Source: Pseudonocardia cypriaca (GTDB lineage: Bacteria; Actinomycetota; Actinomycetes; Mycobacteriales; Pseudonocardiaceae). Taken from it: DNA of 64,000 nt. The position numbers and the translations under genes are program-made. Of the stretch, positions 33,418 to 40,725 are shown one piece after another; position 1 is the first letter of the stretch; every line of letters begins with the position of its first letter. The notes below the pieces were generated by a model that saw only the letters and a program-made list of their open reading frames with translations, searched no databases and had not been told where the DNA came from. Where the stretch lies: positions 186,001 through 250,000 of the forward strand of contig NZ_VFPH01000001.1 of NCBI RefSeq assembly GCF_006717045.1, written 5' to 3'.

Positions 33418-34299
33418 GTGAGGATAGTGCCCACCGTGCAGCCGCCTGCCGAGCTCTTCGTCCCGACTCAGCGGGAATCTCTCGACGGCGAGCCCGACCG
33501 TGAGCCCGATCCACCCGGCCCGACGGCCGGCGACACGAGGATCCGGGTCACCCGGAAGCAACCGATCGCGATCGCGGCGGTGCTGCTCTCCGGGCTGCTC
33601 GGTGTGGTGACCATCGGGACGTTCCCCGAGCCCGAGGGAGCCACGACCCAGAACGCACCGTCGGTCCCCGAGCCCGAGGGAGCCACGACCCAGAGCGCAC
33701 CGTCGGTCCCCGAGCCCGGCGGAGCCACGACCCAGAGTGCCCCGTCGGTCGCTCCGGAGCGACCACTCGACGACACCCAGAGCACCGCCGGAGCCGGCAC
33801 CACCGTGGTCGTCGTGCCGCCCGGAACACCGGTGACCCTGCCCGGGCCGAACTCGCGGGACTGGGTGGCACCGGGTGCCCGCAGCGACGGTGCACTGGTG
33901 CGGGCCGCTCTGGCCGAGGAGTCGATCGAGTTCCGGGCGGCCAACACGCAACCCGGCCGACCCGGCGCGTTCCGGATGTCGTGGAGCGGCGGTACCCCGC
34001 CGCACGAGAGCGGCGATGCGACCTCCATGCTGGGCATTCGTCCCGGCGGCTGGGTCGCGTTCGTCATCCGCCCGCTCAGCTCGCCCGCCGAGCTCGTCGT
34101 GCATCTGGGTGGGAACGACGTGGCGGTCACGGTGGACGCCGGTCAGGGCTCCACACGCAGCACCGTGTCCGCCCCGGCCGCGATCGCGACCGTTGCACTG
34201 CCTGCCGGCACCGCGGCCACGGTGACCGTCACCGCCGAAGGGAACCAGGACGTCGCCGTCGCGACCGCCGAGCTGCAGGACATCTCGTCCCCTCGATGA
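33418..34299 (+). CDS. Single-pass membrane protein with three 14-residue repeats (hypothetical)
   Basis: A 293-residue protein I do not recognise. A charged cytosolic N-terminus (residues 1-45) is followed by one transmembrane helix (IAIAAVLLSGLLGVVTIG, 50-67). Then come three tandem repeats PEPEGATTQNAPSV (residues 70-111), a Thr/Pro/Ala-rich stretch and a C-terminal part of beta-rich look (FRMSWSGGTPPHE onward) that would lie outside the cell. The start could be GTG at 33418 or GTG at 33427. Confidence 0.65.
   Translation: MRIVPTVQPPAELFVPTQRESLDGEPDREPDPPGPTAGDTRIRVTRKQPIAIAAVLLSGLLGVVTIGTFPEPEGATTQNAPSVPEPEGATTQSAPSVPEPGGATTQSAPSVAPERPLDDTQSTAGAGTTVVVVPPGTPVTLPGPNSRDWVAPGARSDGALVRAALAEESIEFRAANTQPGRPGAFRMSWSGGTPPHESGDATSMLGIRPGGWVAFVIRPLSSPAELVVHLGGNDVAVTVDAGQGSTRSTVSAPAAIATVALPAGTAATVTVTAEGNQDVAVATAELQDISSPR
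33625..33750 (+). repeat. Three tandem 42-bp coding repeats
   Basis: Each unit encodes PEPEGATTQNAPSV or a close variant (P-E-P-G in the third). The units differ by only a few bases and keep the frame, so the number is likely to vary between strains by slippage or recombination. It forms a stalk just after the membrane helix. Confidence 0.85.
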
Positions 34300-34464
34300 C
34301 GCCGTTCGTCCGGATGGGGTCGCCAACTCGTTACCGCGTGTGGTTTCTCACCGCACCACAGCACCCGCTCGGCCCCCTGCACGCGATTTCGTGAACCGCT
34401 CCCCACCCTCCCTCGTGCCTGCCGGTGACCTTGAAACCGTGCGCGACCGAGGGGAAGTGATCGT

Positions 34465-35718
34465 GTGCGACACAGTGTGGATGAACGGCTGTTCCAGCAG
34501 ACCGCACACAGTCCGTCGTACTTCGAGCTGTCGAGAAGCATGGGCGAGCAGGGCAGACAACTGATCGACTTCTGCATCCCGTGCAACCCGTACTTCCCGA
34601 CCAAGGGGATGTTCGAGGAGCTGGCCGGGAACCTCGAGAACATCCTCAAGTTCTATCCGAGCGACGCTGCCACGATCACCGCACAGCTCGCGCGGGTCAT
34701 CGGGCTCAACCCGAGCACGATCGCCATGTCCAACGGGTCGACCGAGCTCATCACCTGGCTGGACCACCTGTGGGTGACCGAGAGCCTCGCGATCCCGATC
34801 CCGACCTTCGGCAGGTGGACCGACCAACCGATGGAGACCGGCAAGCGGGTCGACATGTTCCCGCTGCAGGAGCGCGACGCCTTCGAGCTGGACATCGATC
34901 GCTACATCACGTTCATCCGGTCCCGCGGATCGCGTGTCGCCGTGCTGTGCAACCCGAACAACCCGGACGGCGGCTTCCTCCCCCAGCGGGAGATCATCCG
35001 GTTCCTCGACGAGCTGGCGGACCTCGACCTGGTGGTGATCGACGAGTCGTTCATCGATTTCGTCGACGCGGAGCAGAACCCCTCCGTCGCCGCGGAGGCG
35101 ACGATCCGCCCGAACGTCGTCGTGCTCAAGAGCCTCGGCAAGAACTTCGGCCTGCACGGGATCCGGTTCGGGTACATGGTGGCGAACCCCGCGCTCGCAG
35201 GCATGATGCGCAAGACGCTCCCGAAGTGGAATCTCAACTCCCTCGCCGAGGCGATCGTGTTCATGCTGAAGGAACACCGCAACGAGTACGACGAGAGCCT
35301 GCGCATGCTGGCGCACGACCGCTTCCGCATGGGCGTCGAACTGGCGAGGCTGCCCGAGCTCAGCGTGTTCTCGTCCCAGGCGAACTTCCTGCTGGTGAAG
35401 CTCGCCGACGGCGTCGACGGCGGCGAGCTGCGCGACCACCTGGTCTCGCAGCACGGCGTCCTGGTCCGTGAGTGCGGCAACAAGCTGGGCATGAGCAGCC
35501 AGTTCCTGCGCCTCGTCGTACGGCCGCCGCAGGACGTCACCCCTCTGGTCGAGGGCATCCGCTCCTTCATGGTGTCCCGCTGGAGGACCGACAGCCGCGT
35601 CTCGGCTCTGCACTCCATCCCGCCCAGCGCTCCCGAGCTCCCCCGCCCACGCACACCGGATGCATCAGGACCGATGCCGACCATCAACGGCCACCGGTCA
35701 CGGGGTCGCCACCGGTGA
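34465..35718 (+). CDS. Pyridoxal-phosphate aminotransferase, histidinol-phosphate aminotransferase-like
   Basis: A 417-residue fold-type-I PLP enzyme of the HisC/CobC-like group. SNGSTELITWL, VLCNPNNPDGGFL, VVIDESFIDF and the PLP lysine K226 in SLGKNFGLHGIRFGY are the motifs. The last 45 residues are Pro/Arg/Ser-rich and look disordered, which is unusual. It is not in a his or cob cluster, so the substrate is open. GTG at 34465 follows a GGGGAAG Shine-Dalgarno. It converges with the amidase over a hairpin. Confidence 0.86.
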   Translation: MRHSVDERLFQQTAHSPSYFELSRSMGEQGRQLIDFCIPCNPYFPTKGMFEELAGNLENILKFYPSDAATITAQLARVIGLNPSTIAMSNGSTELITWLDHLWVTESLAIPIPTFGRWTDQPMETGKRVDMFPLQERDAFELDIDRYITFIRSRGSRVAVLCNPNNPDGGFLPQREIIRFLDELADLDLVVIDESFIDFVDAEQNPSVAAEATIRPNVVVLKSLGKNFGLHGIRFGYMVANPALAGMMRKTLPKWNLNSLAEAIVFMLKEHRNEYDESLRMLAHDRFRMGVELARLPELSVFSSQANFLLVKLADGVDGGELRDHLVSQHGVLVRECGNKLGMSSQFLRLVVRPPQDVTPLVEGIRSFMVSRWRTDSRVSALHSIPPSAPELPRPRTPDASGPMPTINGHRSRGRHR

Positions 35719-35726
35719 CCCCCGCT

Positions 35727-35761
35727 CGGTGACCCCCGCCGCCAGGCCTGCGGGGTCACCG
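35727..35761. terminator. Hairpin between convergent aminotransferase and amidase genes
   Basis: Arms CGGTGACCCCCGC (35727-35739) and GCGGGGTCACCG (35750-35761) with one bulged C. The left arm occurs twice in tandem (the first copy starts near 35713). It could end transcription from both sides; there is no T tract. Confidence 0.5.
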
Positions 35762-35784
35762 GGTCATCGCGACGGCTCGCCTGC

Positions 35785-37236
35785 CTACTTCGGTGCCTGG
35801 AAGCCGCCGATCCTCTGCTCGAGCAGTTCGGCCAGCCGCAGCGGGGTGCGGTCCTCGAACATCGGACCGATGAGCTGCACTCCCACCGGCAGGCCGTCGG
35901 GGGACAGGCCTGCTGGCACGGCGGTGGCGGGCAGGCCGGGCATGGTGGCCAGACCGGCCCAGACGAGCTGGTCGAAGTACGGGTACTCGACGCCGTCGAT
36001 GTCGATCCGGCGTTCCAACGGATCGGGGTCGTGGTCGTGCGGGAACGCGGGAGTGGGCGTGATCGGGCACAGCACGGCGTCGAACTCGGCGAAGAGCTGC
36101 CGCCAGCCGTGGCGGTGGAGTTCGCGACGGTTGTTCGTCTCGATCCAGTCGCGATGGCTCAACACCATGCCGCGCAGCCGCGCCGCGTCGAGACTCTGGT
36201 CGTCCGCGCTCAATCCGGCGGCGCGGGTCTGCAGCTGCTCGTCCGCTTCGACGGGAAAACGCGCGACGGAGCCCGAGAACTGCAACTGCGTGTAGAGCGT
36301 CGCGGCCTCGGCCAGGTCGGGCAGCAGCGGGCTGTGCCGTTCGACGCGGGCGCCGCCGTCGGCGAGCGCCTCGGCCACCCGGTTCACGCCGGCCCGCACA
36401 GCGGACCCGGTCGGGATGAACGGATGCTCGTCGAGGACCAGGACCCGGAAGTCGCCGAGTCTCTCATGGCGTGCGGGCGGCAGCGTCAAGTCGTGCGCCT
36501 TGCCGAGTGTCAGCGGGTCCGGTCCGGCCATGACGTCGAGCAGCAGTGTGAGGTCGCGGGCGGTGCGCGCCATCGGACCGACGACGGCGAGGTCGAGGTC
36601 GACCGGCAATGCCGGCGTGGCCGGCGGGACCATCCCGCGGTTCGCCACCAGCCCGAGTGTCGGCTTGTGCGCGTATACACCGCAGAAATGCGCGGGAGTG
36701 CGCAGCGAACCAGCGAGATCGGAGCCGATGGACAACGCGCCGAATCCGGACGCCAGGGCCGCCGCGGATCCGCCGGATGATCCCCCCGGCGTGCGACTGT
36801 TGTCCCACGGGTTGTTGGTGGTGCCGTAGATCTCGTTGAAGCTCTGGATATCTTGCAGCCCCAACGGCACATTGGTCTTACCGAGCACCACCGCGCCTGC
36901 GGCCTTGAGCCGCGACACCTGCACCGCGTCCTCGGCCGGCACGTAGTCCCGGTACTGCGGCATGCCCCAGGTCGTGGGCAGCCCGGCGATGTTGTAGCAC
37001 TCCTTGACCGTCACCGGAACACCGAGCAGCGGCCGATCCTCGCCGCGGGCGCGCGCCTGGTCGGCACGGCGCGCGGCGGCCCGCGCGCGGTCGAAGTCGG
37101 GCACGCAGATCGCGTTGATCGCCTTGTCGTCCCGCTCGATACGGGTGATCGCCTCGTCGGTGAGTTCGACCGAGGTCACTTCACCGGCACGCAAAGCGGC
37201 TGCAAGCTCTTCGGCCGCCTGAAAGTTCCACTCCAT
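35785..37236 (-). CDS. Amidase (amidase-signature family)
   Basis: A 483-residue amidase-signature hydrolase. The Ser-Ser-Lys triad is K78 in VPVTVKECYN, the cis-Ser in PGGSSGGSAAALASG (153-154) and the nucleophile S177 in GSDLAGSLRT. It cleaves an amide or ester; the substrate is unknown. The ATG at 37236 starts the family sequence MEWNFQAAEELAAAL. No Shine-Dalgarno is clear. Upstream there are 248 nt of noncoding DNA, with an AT-richer patch and a direct repeat. Confidence 0.9.
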   Translation of the reverse strand: MEWNFQAAEELAAALRAGEVTSVELTDEAITRIERDDKAINAICVPDFDRARAAARRADQARARGEDRPLLGVPVTVKECYNIAGLPTTWGMPQYRDYVPAEDAVQVSRLKAAGAVVLGKTNVPLGLQDIQSFNEIYGTTNNPWDNSRTPGGSSGGSAAALASGFGALSIGSDLAGSLRTPAHFCGVYAHKPTLGLVANRGMVPPATPALPVDLDLAVVGPMARTARDLTLLLDVMAGPDPLTLGKAHDLTLPPARHERLGDFRVLVLDEHPFIPTGSAVRAGVNRVAEALADGGARVERHSPLLPDLAEAATLYTQLQFSGSVARFPVEADEQLQTRAAGLSADDQSLDAARLRGMVLSHRDWIETNNRRELHRHGWRQLFAEFDAVLCPITPTPAFPHDHDPDPLERRIDIDGVEYPYFDQLVWAGLATMPGLPATAVPAGLSPDGLPVGVQLIGPMFEDRTPLRLAELLEQRIGGFQAPK

Positions 37237-37484
37237 GAATCCGACCGTATCGGCCACTGGGAGAGGCCATAAAATGCAGATTTGCACAACGAGATGCAGA
37301 GCGTTGCTCAAAACGTTGCGCGTCGCGCGCTGTCGTGCCTTCACAGATGAGGTCGCGGCGGGTCCGCCGGCGACAACGCAGTACGGGCTCCGGCTCGAGG
37401 CCCTCCGCCATCGCGAGCAGCAGTAGGCGGCGGGCACCACTCGGGCACGCAATGGGCACAGACGGCCGGTGCGTGGTGAACCCG
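37237..37484. other. Noncoding gap upstream of amidase with repeated ATGCAGA
   Basis: No convincing gene. Near the amidase start the sequence is unusually AT-rich for the window and carries ATGCAGA twice (37274-37280 and 37294-37300), 20 bp apart, each followed by a TTGC. Two helical turns of spacing could mark a regulator site. The rest shows no feature I can support. Confidence 0.4.
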
Positions 37485-38531
37485 TCAGCCCGACGTGGAC
37501 CCGGCGCTGATCCGGCGCAGTGCCTCGGCGTGCATCGCCGGCGCCTCGCCGCTCCTCTCCAGCGCCACGTAGGCGTACCAGACGCTCTCGACGGCCGCGA
37601 TGCCCGGATGCGGTTGCGCGGCCCGCACCAGCACGCGGGCCGCCATGGCGGGCAGCCCGTAGGGCTGGTCGGCCGGGACTTTCTGGAGGCGGGCAAGGCA
37701 GCGCTTCGCCGGCTCGTCGAGGACGGGACCCGCCGGGTCGTCGAGGGTGTCGATCGCTGCTGCCAGCTTCGGGTGCTCGCTCAGTCCTCCGCGCTCCAGC
37801 ACGAGCCGCGTCACCCACCCCGCGAGCGCCCGCTGGGCACCGGGCCGCGCGCGTTCGATCGCCGCGGCCAGCTCCTGGTCGGGATCGATGTCGTAGGTGA
37901 GGCTTCGCAGCCGGAACGCGAACAGTTCCGAGTAGTCGTCGACCTCGGCCTCGGGCACCTCGACGGGCGGATCGAACCGGTGCACCGCCGCCGGCGACGG
38001 CGCCGGGGCCGCGTCCGCAGTGACTCCGGTCCAGCGTTCCAGCAGCAGCACCGCCCGGTAGCGCACGTCGTCGTCGTAGTCGTCCAGGTCGAGATCGTGC
38101 AGCAGTGCCGCGACCGTGGGGTCGGCGGAGAGCTCCTCGACGTCGAGCAGGTCGGTGGTCGACGGGGAGAGCTGCCCGTCCACCGCGAACCCGATGCGGG
38201 TGTCGCCCATGTCGCTCCACGACACGGCCGCTGCCCGGCCGCCGCGGGATGCCCGGACGAGCACCGGGGTGGAGGCTCCGTGCCACCCGTACTCCGCCTC
38301 CACCGCCATGACACCGCCGGGCACGGTCTGCACAGCGACCGCAGGGTCCTCCGGGTCGAGGTCGTCACGCACCACCGACGGTGCCGCCGGGTCGGCGCCG
38401 AACGCCCGCAGGACCTGGTCGGTCGTGCGGTCGGCGACCAGCGTCACGCACCCCCCGATGTCCGGGTCGTGCAGACCCGTGAGCGCCCCCCGGATGCGGG
38501 TGATGGCCTCGGTCACCGTTTCGTACGTCAC
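37485..38531 (-). CDS. DUF6461-like protein (hypothetical)
   Basis: A 348-residue cytosolic protein. The first 150 residues (VTLVADRTTDQVLRAFGADP, then GVMAVEAEYGWHGASTPVLVRASRGGRAAAV) look like a DUF6461 domain, which is found in Streptomyces and relatives near mobile or conflict genes; the C-terminal 200 residues are helical and unassigned. GTG at 38531 is preferred as GGGGGAA lies upstream, over GTG at 38555 which lacks one. It lies between the amidase and an integrase relic, so it may be cargo of a lost element. Confidence 0.65.
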   Translation of the reverse strand: MTYETVTEAITRIRGALTGLHDPDIGGCVTLVADRTTDQVLRAFGADPAAPSVVRDDLDPEDPAVAVQTVPGGVMAVEAEYGWHGASTPVLVRASRGGRAAAVSWSDMGDTRIGFAVDGQLSPSTTDLLDVEELSADPTVAALLHDLDLDDYDDDVRYRAVLLLERWTGVTADAAPAPSPAAVHRFDPPVEVPEAEVDDYSELFAFRLRSLTYDIDPDQELAAAIERARPGAQRALAGWVTRLVLERGGLSEHPKLAAAIDTLDDPAGPVLDEPAKRCLARLQKVPADQPYGLPAMAARVLVRAAQPHPGIAAVESVWYAYVALERSGEAPAMHAEALRRISAGSTSG

Positions 38532-38569
38532 GCGTTCCCCCCGTGAGTCGATCACTGTCGAGCTTGGTG

Positions 38570-38850
38570 ATCAGCATCGTGGCGGATCGGTTGGGGAGGA
38601 CTCCCGTCGTCCTCATGTATTTGGCGGCGATGCGGCCGGAGGAAGCGGCCAACGTGGCGAAGCGGAACCTCGCGCTGCCGCCGAAGGGCTGGGGGGAGAT
38701 CGACCTGGAGGAGGCCACACCAAAGGCACCGCCTGGACCGATGACGGGCGGCAGCGTGATCGGCGGCAGCTCAGGAACCGCGAGCGCGGAGAGGGTCGCA
38801 CCGTGCCATCCCCGCCGGAGGCCAACAGCCGCGAACCGCCGGTGACCACC
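38570..38850 (+). pseudogene. Truncated, frameshifted tyrosine-recombinase (integrase) relic
   Basis: One frame reads VLMYLAAMRPEEAANVAKRN and GWGEIDLEEATPK, then the reading shifts by one base at about 38711-38735 to AWTDDGRQRDRRQLRNR and GRTVPSPPE. These pieces join in the exact order seen in actinobacterial phage-type integrases (LRPEEA, WGEL-LE, WTD-G--RD-RQLKHR, TVP-PPE). The C-terminal HxxR and catalytic Tyr are missing and the N-terminus is short, so it is dead. It lies directly beside tRNA-Arg. Confidence 0.75.
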
Positions 38851-38861
38851 GGACACGACGA

Positions 38862-38903
38862 GATCAGCCCCTCAACCTGTTTTCGCAGGTTGAGGGGCTG
38901 ATC
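38862..38903. terminator. Perfect 18-bp hairpin beside tRNA-Arg
   Basis: Arms GATCAGCCCCTCAACCTG and CAGGTTGAGGGGCTGATC around loop TTTTCG. It lies 16 nt past the 3' end of the tRNA on the transcribed side, so it probably terminates the tRNA transcript. Farther out GGTGACCAC and GTGGTCACC can also pair with a bulge, giving a longer dyad. Confidence 0.7.
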
Positions 38904-38919
38904 CTCGTGGTCACCGTGG

Positions 38920-38994
38920 TGGTGCCCCCGGCAGGATTCGAACCTGCGCTCCCGCCTCCGGAGGGCGGTGCTCTATCCCCTGAGCTACGGGGGC
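38920..38994 (-). tRNA. tRNA-Arg (anticodon CCG), CCA encoded
   Basis: A complete cloverleaf: acceptor GCCCCCG/CGGGGGC, T loop GGTTCGAATCC, anticodon loop CTCCGGA with anticodon CCG (reads CGG), and anticodon stem CCGCC/GGCGG. The 3' ACCA is encoded. It has no variable-arm extension. The adjacent integrase relic suggests its 3' part served as an attachment site. argS is less than 2 kb away. Confidence 0.97.
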
Positions 38995-39028
38995 CGTGCA
39001 ACGGGACAACCCTAGCGCACGCCCGGAT

Positions 39029-39736
39029 CTAGAGCGGCAGGGGTTGCCCTCCGCGCTCGGTGAGCAGTTGGCGCAGGTAGTCGCTCTCGCTGGTCTGGGA
39101 GCGGAGCATCTGCGCGGCGAGGTTGCGGACCTGGGGCACGGCGGCGCGCTCGGCGGCGTACTCGAGCATGCCGGCGCCGCCCTGGTGGTGGCGGAGCATG
39201 AGCTGCAGGAACAGGACGTCCATCTGGGGGCCGGTGGCGGCGCGCAGTGCGGCGAGCTCCGCGTCCGCGGCCATCCCCGGCATGCGGGTGGCACCGGCGG
39301 CCGGGACCGGGGTGTGGTCGTGCGACGGCTCGGTCATCCACCTCATGTGCCCGCCCGTCGGGAGCGGGGCGGCGTCCCACAGCTCCAGCCAGCCCTGCAT
39401 GGTGCCGACCTGCGCGGTCTGGGTGGCCTCGATGTCGGCCGCGAGCTGGTGGAGAACGGGGTCCGTGGTGTGGTCGCGTTCCCACGAGGCCATCGTGACG
39501 GCCTGCTGGTGGTGCACGATCATGTCCTGGGCGAACCCCACGTCCACCGAGTCCGCCGCCGGGACGGACGGCGCGGACGAGCCGGGCACGCCGCCGACGA
39601 GCAGCCCGCCCGCGGCACCGAGCAGCAGCAGTCCGATCACCGCGACGACGGCGAGGACCGGACGGATCCAGCGCGCCTCCTGGGGAGCGGGCTGCTGTGC
39701 GTCGGCCGGGGCCGTGGGTGTGGTCACACCCGTCAC
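39029..39736 (-). CDS. DUF305 family protein, membrane anchored
   Basis: A 235-residue protein with one transmembrane helix (about residues 23-45) and a DUF305 (ferritin-like) domain outside. The motifs are DMIVHHQQAVTMA and LMLRHHQGGAGMLEYA, the paired His of the family, which may bind copper or other metals. GTG at 39736 overlaps the stop of the DUF3105 gene (GTGA), so the pair is coupled. Function unknown; DUF305 proteins are often linked to metal handling. Confidence 0.87.
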   Translation of the reverse strand: MTGVTTPTAPADAQQPAPQEARWIRPVLAVVAVIGLLLLGAAGGLLVGGVPGSSAPSVPAADSVDVGFAQDMIVHHQQAVTMASWERDHTTDPVLHQLAADIEATQTAQVGTMQGWLELWDAAPLPTGGHMRWMTEPSHDHTPVPAAGATRMPGMAADAELAALRAATGPQMDVLFLQLMLRHHQGGAGMLEYAAERAAVPQVRNLAAQMLRSQTSESDYLRQLLTERGGQPLPL

Positions 39737-40605
39737 GAGCCTGCGGCCGGTGCCGCCCCACCCGGTGCCGGTGCGCCAGTTGCCGGTGCGGCCCCGCCCG
39801 GCACCGTCGCGCCGGGCGCCGGCGCGCCCGGCACCACTCCGGCCGGAGCCCCTGCCGTGGTCTCCGGGTACGCCCCGGGCGTGCCGGGGGCGGGCGCCGG
39901 CTCGAACGGCGGCGGGTTGTCCTGCTGGAAGCCACCCTCCTGCGGCCCGACCTCGTTGCAGCTCGCTCCGGGCTCGGGGTACTGGTACCGGTTCAGCCGC
40001 AGCGCCGCGATGAACTGGTCGATGCGCGGGTCGTTCGCGTCCGACAGCTTGAGCTGATGGCCCCAGGACTGCACCGCGATCGGCTGGTCGAGCCCGGGGA
40101 AGGGCGACATCAGCGTGTACGGCTGGCCGTCGACCTTGCCGCGCAGCGTCTCCAGCGCGTCGCCGGTGACCTGGTCCGGGTTGTAGGCGATCCAGATGGC
40201 GCCGTGCTCCATCGAGTGCACGGCGTTCTCGCTGCGGATGGCCGAGGGGTAGACGACGCCGTTGCAGGTGGCCCAGCTGTAGTCGTGGGCGCCGCCCATC
40301 GGCGGGTTGTGGGTGTAGGCGACGCGGGTGGCCCGGTCGACGTGCAGCCCGCCCTCGTACGGCTGGACCTGCACGCCCGCGATCTTGGTGGACGGGTCCT
40401 GGTTCTCCGCGGTCGGCGTGAACGGCGCCATCGCGTCGGCCTGCGCCTTGTTCTCCTCGTTGCGCATGAACGCGTAGCCGAAGACGATGCCGGCGAAGAG
40501 GGTCACCACCACGATCGCGGCGATCAGCCCCCACGGGGTGGACCTCTGGACGACCACCTTCGGCCGGGACTTGCGCACCGTCTTGCTCGTCTTACCGCTG
40601 ACCAT
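39733..40605 (-). CDS. DUF3105 family membrane protein
   Basis: A 290-residue protein with a basic N-terminus (SGKTSKTVRKSRPK), one transmembrane helix (about 26-46) and the DUF3105 domain: THNPPMGGAHDYSWATCNGVVYP, SMEHGAIWIAYNPD and RYQYPEPGASC. The last 55 residues are almost only Pro, Ala, Gly and Thr and look like a disordered tail. DUF3105 and DUF305 neighbours often occur together next to argS in actinobacteria. Divergent from argS. Confidence 0.88.
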   Translation of the reverse strand: MVSGKTSKTVRKSRPKVVVQRSTPWGLIAAIVVVTLFAGIVFGYAFMRNEENKAQADAMAPFTPTAENQDPSTKIAGVQVQPYEGGLHVDRATRVAYTHNPPMGGAHDYSWATCNGVVYPSAIRSENAVHSMEHGAIWIAYNPDQVTGDALETLRGKVDGQPYTLMSPFPGLDQPIAVQSWGHQLKLSDANDPRIDQFIAALRLNRYQYPEPGASCNEVGPQEGGFQQDNPPPFEPAPAPGTPGAYPETTAGAPAGVVPGAPAPGATVPGGAAPATGAPAPGGAAPAAGS

Positions 40606-40713
40606 GAACCGTCCAGACCTCGGAAACCGGGGGCGTCGCACCGTCACTCCGACGGCCCCTTGCGAGAACGCAGTGTAGGAGCGGCGCATGAAAAAGCCGT
40701 GAGCGCACCTGCC

Positions 40714-40719
40714 TAGACT
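40714..40719 (+). promoter_or_regulatory. -10 element TAGACT, leaderless start of argS
   Basis: TAGACT ends 6 nt before the argS GTG (40726). No Shine-Dalgarno is present. Transcription would start at or next to the G of the start codon. A -35 is not obvious. Confidence 0.5.
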
Positions 40720-40725
40720 TGACTG

